Shown: positions 33,136 through 64,000 of the stretch, piece after piece
Position numbering within the stretch: position 1 is the first letter of the stretch
How the letters are laid out: each line of letters starts with the position of its first letter
Origin: Metridium senile
Taxonomy: Eukaryota > Cnidaria > Anthozoa > Actiniaria > Metridiidae
NCBI GenBank assembly: GCA_949775045.1
Contig: OX459105.1
Coordinates: 15,462,227 to 15,526,226, forward strand
Length of the DNA stretch: 64,000 nt
Direction of reading: 5' to 3'
The notes under the pieces: generated by a model
What the model saw: only the letters and a program-made list of their open reading frames with translations
Databases searched by the model: none
Told to the model about the DNA's origin: nothing
Made by a program: the position numbers and the translations under genes

Positions 33136-35129
33136 TGACAAGTCAACCACCAAACAATGGCTCTTTCCTCAACATTGCCAAGGGGGGTGGGAGTAGTAGT
33201 GGAATTTCAGCAGTGCTAAAATTACTTCATCACATTCAGGCCAACACTTTTGTCAATGATTGCAGTTATATGTTATTAATCGAACGAGTCTGCACAGCAG
33301 GCTACAAACAGGAGTTAATTAAATTTAATAGGTACAGAACGCAGCACATACACCCTTTCCAAGAAAGTTTGACACCCGTGAAAAGCACACAAGCTAGTGG
33401 CGCAAAGGATCATGGATCAGTTCAGAAACTAAATGTGCATTCGGAACGCCTTTCTTGTTGTTTGATAAGTCAAAATGGACATTTCTCAATAACATATTGA
33501 GATATTATCGTACCTCACCAAGTTTGAAGAAAAATCTATGGTTATCGTATTTGCCCGTGAACGTCTTTAAGTGCGGTGCTTATTCGAGGACGGCGCTTAT
33601 TACAATAAATACGTTACCCTTTTCACAGTTACAATTTACTCCAAAAACTGACGTCCAAAAAGTCAATGAATAATAGTTATGTTGTTATGCATAATGTACT
33701 AAAAAAATGAGTTATTTTTAAGGTTAACAAATCTACATAAGCAAATCGTATCAAAGATACCGTATACAATCTTGAAAACAATGCCATTGCCATATATGGT
33801 ATTAAAGGTGAGAAGTAACAAAAGACTTTGATTAGCGCGCGAGAGAGATTTTTTTCTTTTTTTAACAGGTTGAGATTGCAACAGAACAATAGGCATATCT
33901 TTGCCACGTTTTCCTTAATTGAGAATGTGTTTCTATGACAACTGATTTCATTGCCGTGAAGACCAACAACAAATTTTCATTGACAGTTTTTCTCTGGCAA
34001 AGTTTGGATCTATAATTATTAGCTTGTCTGACTAGTTGTAAAAGTTTTACTTGGCAACTGATCAGAAGCTTTTGTTACTACTCCTTGCTAGCCGTTATAT
34101 TTTTTCCTGTCGTCTATTTACATATCCCACATGCGCCGGTAACGTACGTACTTGACAAGACTTTCCACACAAAGAAAAGGTAGGAATACCAGCTTTTCCA
34201 GATAAGGAAAACGGAGTTGCTCAATTCTATTTAACACATTTTTTACCGCACATGTTTTACCGCAAATGTTTTACCGCAAATGTTTTACCGCAAATTTTTA
34301 ACTCAAATTTTTCAAGGCAAAAGTTTAAGAAACCAAAATTCTTCGTTCAGATACCAGAATCGTTGAATAATTGAGGAAATAGAAAACGAGGCAGTGTGCT
34401 CTATGGAGTTATATGTAGAGCACGCGTGAATTTAAGAAGACGAGAAAAGCTTTAGGGTATAAGTGACGCGTATAGTGGAGTACTTCTCAGGGGTCCTCAA
34501 GTCTTCTTAAACTTTCCAAGTGCTTTTCAATAGAGCACTGCCGCTTCCAAGTTTTTTCATTTCTTTTATAAGATATTCAGTAGTTAAAATCAAACGAGTC
34601 AGAGCGCTCCGTTGCAGACGTCTTATGGTGTTCACTTCCCTTCCCCATGTGCACGTTGGTGGGCGCGCGGTGTATATCTCAAATAGTGTTTATAAACATA
34701 TATTATACACGCTCGATTACAGAAACGTTGTAGTGCACATTTAAACAAACATCTGATGCATTTAGTATATGTGCATTTCTAATTAAGATTTCATAGCATC
34801 CAAAATATATTTTTGATCAAACGTATACGAGAGTTTAGAAGGATTAAAATATCATTTTAAAATTGTGGGTTTTGCATCTCAATAAACATCTGTAACAATA
34901 TTTGTATAATATCCTTTAATTCTTCAAACAATATCTCTATCTTCTGATGATGTCCGGGTGCCCGACGAAAGCTAAAGATTTCAAATATAAAAACAGGTGT
35001 ACATGGCCTTAAATTTACTCTTATAATTACACACAATTTAATGCTACTGAAGGACAACTTATTTTTCAATATCAGTTTTGTACAATATCCTTTCTTCAAA
35101 CAATATCTTTTGTACAATATAATATTTAT
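33136..35129. other. Intergenic, no gene seen
   Basis: It contains two interspersed repeats with relatives elsewhere in the window: 33355-33505 (related to 46190-46345) and 33735-33905 (related to 52190-52352), a 13-base direct repeat TGTTTTACCGCAA near 34250-34300, and at 34935-35010 one divergent arm of the palindrome family at 44494. No supported coding region. Confidence 0.55.
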
Positions 35130-35740
35130 TTATTTATTTTATTTTAATCAATATTTATCCAGGGTATCTAGTTTAGCATAGCTAGTTTAAATAGAGCCCT
35201 GTTAAAGAATAAATAAATACATTAAATAAATAAGATACAAAACAGAGTTGGCTATTAAGTTATGATAATGATAAAAGATCACAACTAAGTGCGTTTGAAA
35301 TGCCGTTTGCAAGAAATTTTGAAATTTTGCAGATTTTTCATTTGTTGTATAATATTAAGGGGCAAAGTGTTATAAGTTGCAGCACCATTATACTTGAAGC
35401 TTTTTTGAAATTTAGATTTTTTGGCCTTTGGTAGGCAGAGTAAATTTCGATATCTTGTGTTGTAAGGATTTATATCCGAGCTACGCTTAAAATCACTCAG
35501 TAGGTAGGTCGGTGCTAGCCCATTTATGGCTTTAAAGACTAGTATGCATTTTTGGTAATCTCGACGAGACTGCAGGTTTGGCCAGCCGAGAATTGAGTGG
35601 ATCTCTTCTGGCTCAACTACTCTATTTGATATTATGGATGCCGCACGCCTATTTAATTTTTCAAGGTATGTCTTTGACAATACCCCGCAGCCATCCCAGA
35701 CACACGAGCAGTAGTCGAAAAATATGATATCCTTTGTACA
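35130..35740 (-). pseudogene. 3' fragment of a CR1/Jockey-type LINE
   Basis: On the minus strand the frame reads FFDYCSCVWDGCG...KLNRRAAS...PYNTRYRNLL...YNTLPLNIIQ, the typical C-terminal end of a non-LTR ORF2 (compare WNNLPCNLR in the 7008-9320 element). The RT catalytic part is missing, so this is a 5'-truncated remnant. The TATTTA-rich 3' tail is at 35130-35225. Confidence 0.75.
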
Positions 35741-37726
35741 ATAATATCAATAATATAATAATATAATAATATCCTTTCTTCAAACGAATTTTTCAAGTTT
35801 AAGTTACTTCGAAATCCCACATTCTACCTCAATTATTTCTTCATCAACGTAATGCAGCTGTCATTTGACAAGCATCCAAATTGAGTCAAAACAAGTGCTG
35901 TGAAAATCATTTTTTAAATTGGCGATGGGTATTATTTATACAAAGTATAACTTGACATGTTTTAAAGAGTTAAAATATAGTCATATCTTGGTTATATTTG
36001 TAAACATACGGTTTATTCTTGTAAGGATACCCATGTGTTTGAAATAATTTATAGCACTAAAGTTTAATCTCAAAAATTGAGCCGTTCAGTTTATGAAGCA
36101 CTTGAGTTTAAAAAATAATACTCAAATATTAAACAATCAATTTTTAATTATATTTAGAAGAATACTAACGAGATTGAGTGCTAACGAACTTGATGACATT
36201 TAACGAGTTTTTGTTGTAAACTTTCCATCGGTTGACTAACTAGTATAATGGCTTAAAGCGCGGATACAGCAATGCCAAAAACAAATCAAAAATCAAAATC
36301 TTATCAAAATCAAAATCAAAAGCTTTTAAGCTATTAAAATATCGATAGAACACAATTAAAGGAGGTATATTATCTTAGTTGTCATTTCTTAATTAAAAGA
36401 CTAAAATACTCAAACCATGGAAACTAATGATTAAGGTGGAATGCATGGTGTTAATTATTTTTCTTAATAGATTACAACAGTTTTTCCTTGATTGAAGTTT
36501 GTCTATTGAAAATTTTATATATTGTCACAATTGACACAACTGACACAATTTGAACCATTTTAGTGAGATCTGACTGCACACTTTTGTGGTCTTTGGTAAT
36601 GGCGACTAATGAGGCCCTGTTATTTTTGATTTACCAAAAATAAATTACAAACGAGTAAATCCTCAATTGGTCCTAAATGCTGCAAAAATAATCCATAATC
36701 CTTAAACTTTTGGGTCAATAATCCATATCCCTGCTCTAAAAACTCCCTAATAATCCATAATCCTAAAACCCTAACAGGGTCTCACTAATACCTTTTGAAG
36801 TGATCATGAAGAAAACAATGATTTTGATCGCGCATTAAAAAAAGCATACCCAAAATATATCAATAATCTGTTCACAATTTAATGTTCTTTGTCAGTGAAT
36901 TTTCCTCAATGAAATTTTAAACAATCGCTTTTAAATCCTATTTCTTTTTATTCTTCTTCTTCTTTTTAAACATTTCCTAAAGTAATACATGCAATGAGTA
37001 TTGCGGAAATTTTCATTTCTAGGCAATATTCAGTTTTATCGATTACAACAGTGTGTTTGCTTACTATCGTGTGTATAAGGCCTTCACGATTTCACAATTT
37101 TGCGAAATTATCCATTTCTGACAGTTTTTTGCTAGTTGGTTTACCTTTCCGAGTCCTATTTTACTTAGCTCAGTTACTAGTTGTTTTTGGTAGCCTGCTA
37201 GGAAGTCTAGGACGACGTTTACTTGCACTATGTTATATAGTTAGGATAGATTCTCTTTAATCCTGTCCATGTACGTTTCTGTTTTCTGAAGATCTCTTTC
37301 AGTTTTGCGACCGATGTTGCATACGGTTCCTTCGATGATCAGCCACGTCTTGCATGGTCTTCTTGTCCATTAATATTACTGTAATGTCTGGTTTGTTTGC
37401 GCCATGTTTTGGGGGCAATGTATTGGGATGTTCCACAGTACTTTGGCTTCGTCATTTTCTATGCAGCTTTTTTTTATATTTATAAATATTTGGAAGTTTT
37501 TTTTATCGTTTTATCCACTTCTTCATTTTTATTAATTTTTATTAATTTTTATTTATTTATTTGTTTTTGTTTATTATTTATTTAATTATTTTTAATTATT
37601 ATTATTATTATTATTTTTTTTTTTTGGTCCGTCGACGGACTGGTCCGTCAGTCCGCCGATCCGTATCCCTATTTTCCCGACATCCGCCGGTCCGTATCCA
37701 TATTTTCCCGACACCCTTAAGCCTGG

Positions 37727-38004
37727 TTTTCACTAGCGACGCAACGCAAGCGCAAACGCAAGCGCAAGCACAAGCATGTGAAAACGAGACATGAATAAGC
37801 GCAAGCACAAACAAACTATACACTAGTGCCACGCGCAAGCACAAGCGCAAACGCAAGAAAAAAGGAAAATTTTTGATATCTTGCGCTTGCGCTTGCGCTT
37901 GCGTTATCACTGCGTCAAACGGTTTTCACGACGAAATAAGGTCTCTTGCGCTTGCGCTTGTGTTTGCGCTTGTACTTGCGTCGCTAGTGAAAACTAGGCT
38001 TTAG
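37727..38004. mobile_element. Foldback element built of GCAAGC-type hexamers
   Basis: Ends TTAAGCCTGGTTTTCACTAG and the inverse CTAGTGAAAACTAGGCTTTA, followed inward on both sides by GCGACGCAA/TTGCGTCGC and runs of GCAAGC or GCTTGC. The arms are themselves a hexamer microsatellite in opposite orientation. Confidence 0.75.
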
Positions 38005-40118
38005 TGCTCATGATTTTATAATGAACACAAATTTATGCGTTAATCTCAAATTTTACTGTCGAAATAGAAAACCTATCATATGCATTCGAAAATAGGAATT
38101 AACTTCAAAGAATTGGTTAAACAGAACCTACTTTAATAGTGTCCGGCTTTGCACACAACCGTCCGGAATTGCACCACTCAAACTACTTTACAAATATATC
38201 CATAACATTTTTATTTATCGCTAAAACTGACCAATACTTTATAAAAATCTTTATCAGATGTTACCTCATCCGGCCAGGGAAAATATCTTTCTTAATAATC
38301 AATATAATGCATTTAACGAATGATACGGCAATTTATCTAAAAACCGTCCGGAATTGCACACACATACTGTATTAATACATAGGTGCGCGGAGGAATGGAT
38401 TTTATCTTAGAATTTGAACATGAGAAGATAAATTCTTTATCTCCAAGCGTCCATGTATTTATTTTATAAACAAAAATAAATCTTATGCACAAACTGATAT
38501 TTTCACACATAAAATTATTATATGTGCCGGTTCAAATAAAATATTTCTGTGGCAGAAATCTTTGTAAACCACTATTATTTTATAAAGAATAAGTATTTTT
38601 ATTCCATATTTGTTTGCACAATCATGCATTTATTTATTTATTATTTTTTTTGCATGATGAATCTAAATTAAACATAGAGGATTTGTATTTTGTTGGATTC
38701 AGTTTAAACTTACCTTTTTCTGTAAAAATCTTCTCTTTTCTTGATATTTCACAGATCGCTTGGCAGCTTTCTTAACGAGACACTTTCAATTGGCTTCTAG
38801 CACCTAAAAACATTAAAATTAGTCATAGCAAAGTAAAAGAAATATTGTAGAATTGAGAAAGGTCAAACAGGTGAAATTGAACCAGCAAACAGCATGAAGT
38901 TATCGACTATTCTCGCACACTCTAATTATTTTTTTAGAAACCGCTTTTGCTCACAAAACAATTGATGTTTTTCTAATAAATGTCTAAAACAATTAAAACT
39001 TTTATTTTATTTTTATACAGATATACAGTTCAATTCTTTAAATGCAATTGTTGGTCATACAATGAATTTCATAAGCCAGATGTACAGTTATCTGTTTTAA
39101 TGAACGCTGCCTCTTTGGTCTAGCTGCATGAGGTGGTATTTGGACAGGTGATTCTCTGGCGTGACGAGTTTATACATTGTGTTGAGGCACGTGATAGGTC
39201 TAAATTCTTGTACTTTAGGGTTTTCATTCTTTGGTATCATTACTGTTCGTCCCTCCGATATCCAATCGGGAATTATGTTAGGCTTGCTGTTGATTAAGCT
39301 AGTGATTGCAATAGCTATTGGTAGTGTAATGAGAGTTGTCTTAATCAGAAGTTAGTAATTTTATCAAGGCCCGGAGAAGACCAGTTCTTTTTCTTTTGTA
39401 GGCAGTTGTAGATTGTTTCTTTTGTGACTATTATTGGGGCTTCATGTTGTTTTGGTTTAGCTGCTGTTAATGCCTTACGCACTTTTGTCAGCCATTTACG
39501 ATTATCAAGGTTTTCATCATGTGCATTTTGCCATATTTCTCTTTTCACTCATCTTGATCGTAATCAGTGAATTTTGGGCATTCTGTAGTAGTATCACGGT
39601 TTAGTATTGTTCTCAAGTGTGCGTAGAACTTTCCCTGGTCTTGATCGTGTAAATTGTTAATTTTTCTTCTTTCTGCTGTTTCTGTTTTATTCTCTCTCTC
39701 GTTGTTCAACTTTCTAAGCATCTTCACAAGTTCTCCATGTTTATTTTACCTTTAATTTCTTTACTTATCCACTGTCTGTTTCTCAACAACTTTTTTGTCA
39801 TTTTGTTGTTGTTTTGTACTCGGTTGATTTCAGTCCTCCGTCACTTGAGACGTTTGCCTTTTTAGTTTCGTAATATAATATTGTTCTAAAGTAATAGCGC
39901 AGCGCATGGATGACGTCACAAAAATGGAGACAAAGGCCTAACTCGGATAAACAAACGTTTATTCAGAAGACCATTTTCAAAATTTTTTAATCACGTTGTT
40001 ATTCTAATTTCAGCAGGAAATGATAAGATCAGTTCATATATTGCTCAACACGGTAAAACTGAACACAATGTTTGTTCGAGTCTTGGAGCTATTTTAAGCA
40101 TTCATGCGCTGCGCTATT

Positions 40119-40571
40119 AAGCTACGGTAATACGAGCAACCAATTCGTCCAACTTGTTTCGCAACATTGCTGCAATTGCAAAACAAGTTGGAAAGCGATG
40201 TTGCGCGTTTTTCCACCCGCGTACCAACTTGTCTCGCGTCAAAATGGCTTGTTGCAAGTTGAGTTGAATTCTGATTTCTGATTGGTTAATACAGCGAGTA
40301 AACAAACATGGCGGCGTGCTTGACGTCATTTTGCTGCGAGACAAGTTGGGTTGGTGTGGTAATACGAGCAACATCTACAAATTTTTTTGCAAAAGTAGAA
40401 CGATCTTCTACATTCTGCAACAAACTTTTTCAACTTGCAACAAGCCATTTTTAAGCGAGACAAGTTGGTACGCGGGTGGAAAAACGAGCAACATCGCTTT
40501 CCAACTTGTTTTGCAGCGATGTTGAGAGACAAGTTGGACGAATTTGTTGCTCGTATTACCGTAGCTTTAAG
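40119..40571. mobile_element. Foldback element, about 450 bp
   Basis: AAGCTACGGTAATACGAGCA at the left end and its inverse at 40549-40568. The interior repeats AACAAGTTGG/CCAACTTGT blocks in both orientations several times. Confidence 0.8.
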
Positions 40572-41492
40572 CCATCTTGGTTTTTGTTTAAGATCTTTTC
40601 TTTGTCTTGCATGCTTTGTTAGTTTTGCTGTTCATTGTGGTCTTTTTAAAAGAAACCGCCATAGCATAAAATGCGCAGTTACATTCCCATAGGAATAACG
40701 TTGGGTTTGTTTTGGTTAAACTGTTTGCAATAGTTCGTAGTTGGTTTAGCTGATGTTTATTTGGTGTTTTTTCTTGTGAAAGTGTTCTCCTCTCTGCTGT
40801 TCCAGGTTCCTGGTTGGTTGACGCGATTTTTCTGTAGGTTTCCTCTGCAGTTTGTAGTAGCTCAGCATAATCCTGGCTTTGGATTTCATCGGTACGTGGC
40901 TTCAATGTTTTGATGTTGTTGTACGTAATTTGCATACTGAGTTTGGTCTTCGGGATCTATATTTTCAATCTCAGCTCCTAAACTTTAGAACACATTGCCC
41001 CAAAACATTAGAAACACAGATAACATCAACTCATTTAAATCAAAACTAAAAACTTTTATTTTTCAATAATTTTATTTTGGTTGATTTATGTAAGAGCATT
41101 GAGCTTTGATCCTAAAACATTGCATTATTATTATTATTTGAATTCTGTACAGTTCTTATTTCTTGTGATCGTTGCTGTTCAATTTCTTCTGATATCTGAG
41201 TTGATGTAACGTTTGTTGTTTTCTCAATATGTGATATTTTATCTAGCTCGTAGCCAGGTTTTTAGCAGTTCTCTCTAAAAGTCTATATCCCATACAATTC
41301 CAGTTATTTAGAGTAAGATTAATCTTTAATTTCCTTCTTTTCGTCTATTTTCTTTTCTAGGGCAATTTTCAGATAGGTATAATTTTTCTGCTTCCTCTTC
41401 AGGGCCGTAGCACGTGCTCCCCCAAAACCATGATTTGAGTGTATTGAATGGTAGTCATTTCCAGGGCTATTTTCAATCAATGGGTGAGCCCC

Positions 41493-41990
<498 letters not shown>

Positions 41991-42135
41991 AAACTAGTTA
42001 GTCATTTTCCTTTCACGGACGTCGACGGGAAATCAGTACATTTATTAGTGATAAAAATGTTAGCAGGATACAGACATGAAACTGATAATATTTCTCTCTT
42101 AATCATGACAGGAAATTGAGGACAAATCGAGCATC

Positions 42136-43041
42136 ATGCTACCTCCACTAGACATATTCGTCATCATCGTCTTCGTCATCCTCATAACCGTTGACATCAT
42201 CGGTAACTCTCTATTAGTTTACATCATCTTATCATGTAAAAGACGTCAACAAAGACCACGTGACATGATAGTTCTCAACTTGAGCGTCGCGGATCTTATG
42301 GTTGGGCTTTTCTTTTTTCCACGTCACTTGCTGCGTCACGCATTCGCACATCCTGTTGGTCACACAGGTGACATATTGTGTAAGTTCGTGACGGGAGGTA
42401 ACTTTGCCTGGATTGGTTCTATGGCGTCTAGTTTCTGTATTGTGGTGTTGGCATTTGAGAGATACTTCGCTGTTATTCTTCCTTTAAAACATCACTTCAG
42501 TAGCAAGAAGGTTAAGCTCACCATTATAGCATGCTGGCTTTATGCATTTATAACCATGTTTCCTCTCTTTTTCGTTGTTGAAAATGATCCACAAAACAAC
42601 TCTTGTGTCGAGAACTGGCCAAACCTAGACGCAGCCAACGCTTTCACAACAATGACTTTGATCCTTGTCTTAATAATCCCCGTTATTCTAATGACGTACT
42701 TATACGGCCGTGTGATCAAACGATTATGGTTTAAAAAGACCTCTACAGTTAACCCTGTCACGCAAAACTTCGCTGTCAAGTCACGCAAGCACGTGACTAA
42801 AATGCTCCTTATTGTCACGTTTATCTACATCGTCTGTTGGGCAACGCAGCTTATTATGTATCACTTACTAGCCTCGCACTGGAACAATGCTGACCCAGTA
42901 TACAGTCTTCCAGAAGCCTTGGTTCTTCTAAACTCGAGCGTCAACCCCATCGTCTTCAGTTTTTGTAGCCAGCGGTTTAGAAAACAACTTGTGAGCATGC
43001 TCAGAAGAGAAAAACCAAAAAAAACAGTGCAGGTGTGCTAA
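42136..43041 (+). CDS. Rhodopsin-family peptide-type GPCR, paralogue 2, shifted C-tail
   Basis: 301 residues, very like paralogue 1 through all seven helices. It keeps a more standard set of switches: TM6 VCWAT (Trp kept, Pro replaced) and TM7 NPIVF, with FERYFAV in TM3 and the two extracellular Cys. After REKPKKT the frame ends at TGA-less TAA 43039 following VQVC. The next frame from about 43026 continues with SAGVLTGVRDDEN and further tail residues matching paralogue 1, so an indel in the A-run near 43012-43024 has shifted the frame. It is either a true shorter tail or a sequence error. A shared 5' leader ends in GACAG before GAAATTGAGG, a possible acceptor at 42113. A possible AATAAA is at 43567. 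Confidence 0.88.
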   Translation: MLPPLDIFVIIVFVILITVDIIGNSLLVYIILSCKRRQQRPRDMIVLNLSVADLMVGLFFFPRHLLRHAFAHPVGHTGDILCKFVTGGNFAWIGSMASSFCIVVLAFERYFAVILPLKHHFSSKKVKLTIIACWLYAFITMFPLFFVVENDPQNNSCVENWPNLDAANAFTTMTLILVLIIPVILMTYLYGRVIKRLWFKKTSTVNPVTQNFAVKSRKHVTKMLLIVTFIYIVCWATQLIMYHLLASHWNNADPVYSLPEALVLLNSSVNPIVFSFCSQRFRKQLVSMLRREKPKKTVQVC

Positions 43042-43140
43042 CGGGAGTTCGAGACGATGAGAATTCTGAAGTTGATGATAACACTAATAACAATCCTGCG
43101 GTAAGCTATCAACTGGAAGGAATGGAAGTAAACCAATTGC

Positions 43141-43393
43141 TTAGGGGTGGACCATTTGACTTTTGAGGGGGGGGGGGGGGGGTGGATGATTTTGTCCGTG
43201 CAGGAAATTTTTTTTAGCCCGCTGGCATGTGCACGCAATTTATTTTATAGAAAAGCAAAGATTTCAGTGGCATTCAGTGGAAATTTTGGCTTGCAGGATT
43301 TTTTTTTTCGGCCCTTTGGGCCGTGCAGGAAATTTTTTTTCAAAATCATCCACCCCCCCCCCCCCCTCAAAAGTTAAATGGTCCACCCCTTAG
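43141..43393. mobile_element. MITE with G/C-run arms
   Basis: Ends TAGGGGTGGACCATTTGACTT and the inverse AGTTAAATGGTCCACCCCTTA, each next to a long G or C run, then GATGATTTTG/CAAAATCATC. A related end lies near 47303-47320. Confidence 0.75.
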
Positions 43394-44493
43394 GTCGATG
43401 ATGACTTGTGTCAGTGTTTATAAGAAACATTTAGAGTGAAAGTGTACAATTACTAGCGGTTGAACTTGTATGAACTGCACCAGTGTTTTTAAGAAACAAT
43501 TGGAGTAAAACGTATTATACGTACGCGTGTTTGGTGATGGGAAAAATATTTCTTAAAAAATGTGCTAATAAAATTGTAAATGATGTTCGGAATAATCCTT
43601 TGCAGGCTTGAAGTGTGTACTTAGCTTCGGTACGACAATCTTTTTGAAACGGGTGAGCTTCGATGACTATATACGTACGTGTTAAACTTCGCATTCAGAC
43701 ACAGCTATTCAGATGATAATTCAAGTGTTGATTAGAGCGATTTCGAATAAATCGCACAAACATTGTAACCGCGTATTTTGATGCTCGAGACTATAGCAGA
43801 ACAAAAAAAAATCCTTCGCGTTCGCAAAATAATGTCAAACCCCTGCTAAACGTTATTTAAAATATATATTTACCTTTCCTGAAAGCGACGTTTGTGAAAA
43901 CGTTTTCTTTGCGGAGTTAGAATTTTTCTTGTTAAGGTGCTTTCAGTAGAATTGTTTACCGCAGCCGTGGTGGCTTAGTGTGCCCGCGATCCTCCGCCCG
44001 CAAGTAGCCACCACGGTTGGAGACTGAGACTAGATGTACACGAAACTTCAAGCTTATATATTCAGGGAATTTCTTATAAATCGACTTCAAACACTTTTAC
44101 CATCCAAAATTTAGTGCTGTGAAAATTTTGCCACGCATGCGTAGTCGTTTGACCGCTGTGTTCCTCCGGAATTGATACTCAAGTAAAGAGCTTTTTTTCC
44201 CCATCATTGTTTGAAAACAAAGTCCTCAACATGTAGATCTAACGAAAGATTGGTTGATAAAATCTCTTGTATTAGATAACAGCCGGTTGTTTGTAAAAAT
44301 TTGTGAGAAAGTTCAGCTGGCGAATTCACGTTTTGCAACTATTTTCTTGCTGAGTTAAACGAACAATCTACATGTTAACACAATGTTTTATTAGTTTCAC
44401 GTTATTAGTTAGTTTCACGTAGATTAGTACTCTGTTTTCTTCAATATTTATCGATAAGCTTCTCGTACGAAATCTCCAAAAGAATATTGCACA

Positions 44494-44674
44494 AGGAGAG
44501 TAGGTTTGAGGCCATGTACTACTGTATTTATTCGGATCTTGAGCTTTCGTCGGACGCCGACATCATCAGAAGATAGAGTGAAAAATTGTACTCTATCTTC
44601 TGATGATGTCGGCGTCCGACGAAAGCTCAAGATCCGAATAAATACAGTAGTACATTGCCTAAAACCTACTCTCC
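44494..44674. repeat. Perfect palindrome, 65-base arms, 10-base loop
   Basis: Arms 44515-44579 and 44590-44654 are exact inverse copies (core CTTTCGTCGGACGCCGACAT). Less exact pairing extends to 44494 and 44674. One divergent arm of the same family is at 34935-35010. Confidence 0.93.
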
Positions 44675-44972
44675 TAATACCTTTCAAAATGCTACTGAAG
44701 GACAACTTTTCATCCTATATTAATTTACTCGCTAGTTTCCATTTATTTTTCATCCAAAGTGTATCTTTATTAAATTAAGCGTATTAAAAACGTTCAAATG
44801 GACTTTTTAACTATCATTTCTTTTGACAGATTCTTAATTATTTGAAATGTGTAGTGAGATCTATTTTATTAAATTAGTTGCTCAAAATATGAAAGGTAAT
44901 TTTTAATTATCATGTTTTAATCAAGTTGTAAAAAGGTTTATACTCCTTGTTGTTGTTGAAGTAGTTTTTACT

Positions 44973-44978
44973 TTTATT
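44973..44978 (-). other. Candidate poly(A) signal of POLR1A
   Basis: TTTATT on the plus strand (AATAAA on the minus strand), about 230 bases after the POLR1A stop. The 3' UTR between holds CAT-rich sequence. Confidence 0.5.
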
Positions 44979-45205
44979 GACTATCTTCATCATTGACGAT
45001 ATCATCATCATAAGCGGCAACATACAACAGCAACAGCATTATGATCATCATCATCAACATGTTCATTTTCAACAGCAACTGCTCCATTATCATCATCAGC
45101 ATTATGATCATTATCATCTTCAGCATTATGATCATCAACACGCTAAATTATCACCATCAGCAACCCAACGATCATCTACTCGACACAGGAATCCCAGTTT
45201 AAGAA

Positions 45206-64000
<18,795 letters not shown>

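Larger units (their letters stand above)
36990..40980 (-). pseudogene. Decayed non-LTR element of a different clade, in pieces
   Basis: The minus strand shows pieces of one protein in order, broken by stops and frameshifts: 40588-40935, 39545-39727 (FYAHLRTILNRDT), 39345-39548 (KKKNWSSPGLDKITNF), 39112-39345 (PDWISEGRTVMIPKN, QEFRPITCLNTMYKLV) and, further on, 37240-37450 (TWLIIEGTVCNIGRKTERD). The middle part is the start of a reverse transcriptase; the end resembles the C-terminal region of LINEs with a restriction-like endonuclease. The YxDD box was not found. It is interrupted by foldback elements at 37727-38004 and 40119-40571. Confidence 0.55.
43042..45205. other. Intergenic between the converging GPCR 2 and POLR1A
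   Basis: It contains the out-of-frame GPCR tail (to about 43138), a MITE (43141-43393), copies of the 69-bp unit (43400-43515), a short tRNA-like hairpin (43966-44030), a perfect palindrome (44515-44654) and the POLR1A 3' UTR. No further gene is seen. Confidence 0.6.

Noticed and set aside
36994..37260. 88-codon hydrophobic plus-strand frame as a membrane protein
   Set aside because: The opposite strand shows pieces of a decayed LINE; the plus frame is most likely its shadow.
43966..44030. Working tRNA gene
   Set aside because: Only a hairpin CCGTGGTGGCT/AGCCACCACGG with an A-box-like piece; no B box or full cloverleaf.

Overview
The window reads as an animal nuclear genome fragment: AT-rich, spliced genes with GT-AG introns, many microsatellites and small inverted-repeat transposons. 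Rhodopsin-type peptide-receptor-like GPCRs together with an IgGFc-binding/MopE/EGF/Ig/SEA/FN3 receptor tyrosine kinase suggest an early-branching animal, most likely an anthozoan cnidarian. That taxonomic call is inference.

Layout. (1) 0.18-1.9 kb, +: the last four exons of a gene whose product ends in a tyrosine-rich, ITAM/ITIM-like cytoplasmic tail. (2) 2.6-25.0 kb, +: a complete 21-exon receptor tyrosine kinase (RTK). Exon phases join without a break into 1560 codons. Its 7-kb first intron holds a CR1/L2-type LINE, and other introns hold foldback elements and very long microsatellites. (3) 25.7-26.7 kb (-) and 42.1-43.0 kb (+): a diverging pair of paralogous intronless-CDS GPCRs, each followed by the same 69-bp unit, which is amplified behind one of them. 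(4) 26.7-42.1 kb: a repeat-rich intergenic region with a 4-kb palindrome, a 260-bp tandem repeat, two decayed LINE remnants and several foldback elements. (5) 45.2 kb to beyond 64 kb, -: the 3' 37 exons (1427 codons) of the largest subunit of RNA polymerase I (POLR1A/RPA1), again phase-consistent, with introns full of CAT/GAT microsatellites, foldback elements and a Penelope-like remnant.

The RTK and the tyrosine-tail gene are adjacent, on the same strand, about 0.56 kb apart. One could supply or accept phosphotyrosine signalling, but this is only proximity. The most notable single observation is that the RTK catalytic loop has Ile where kinases have the Mg-binding Asn, while the other catalytic residues are intact. 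Exon borders were read by eye from splice consensus and codon phase; no alignment or search was run.
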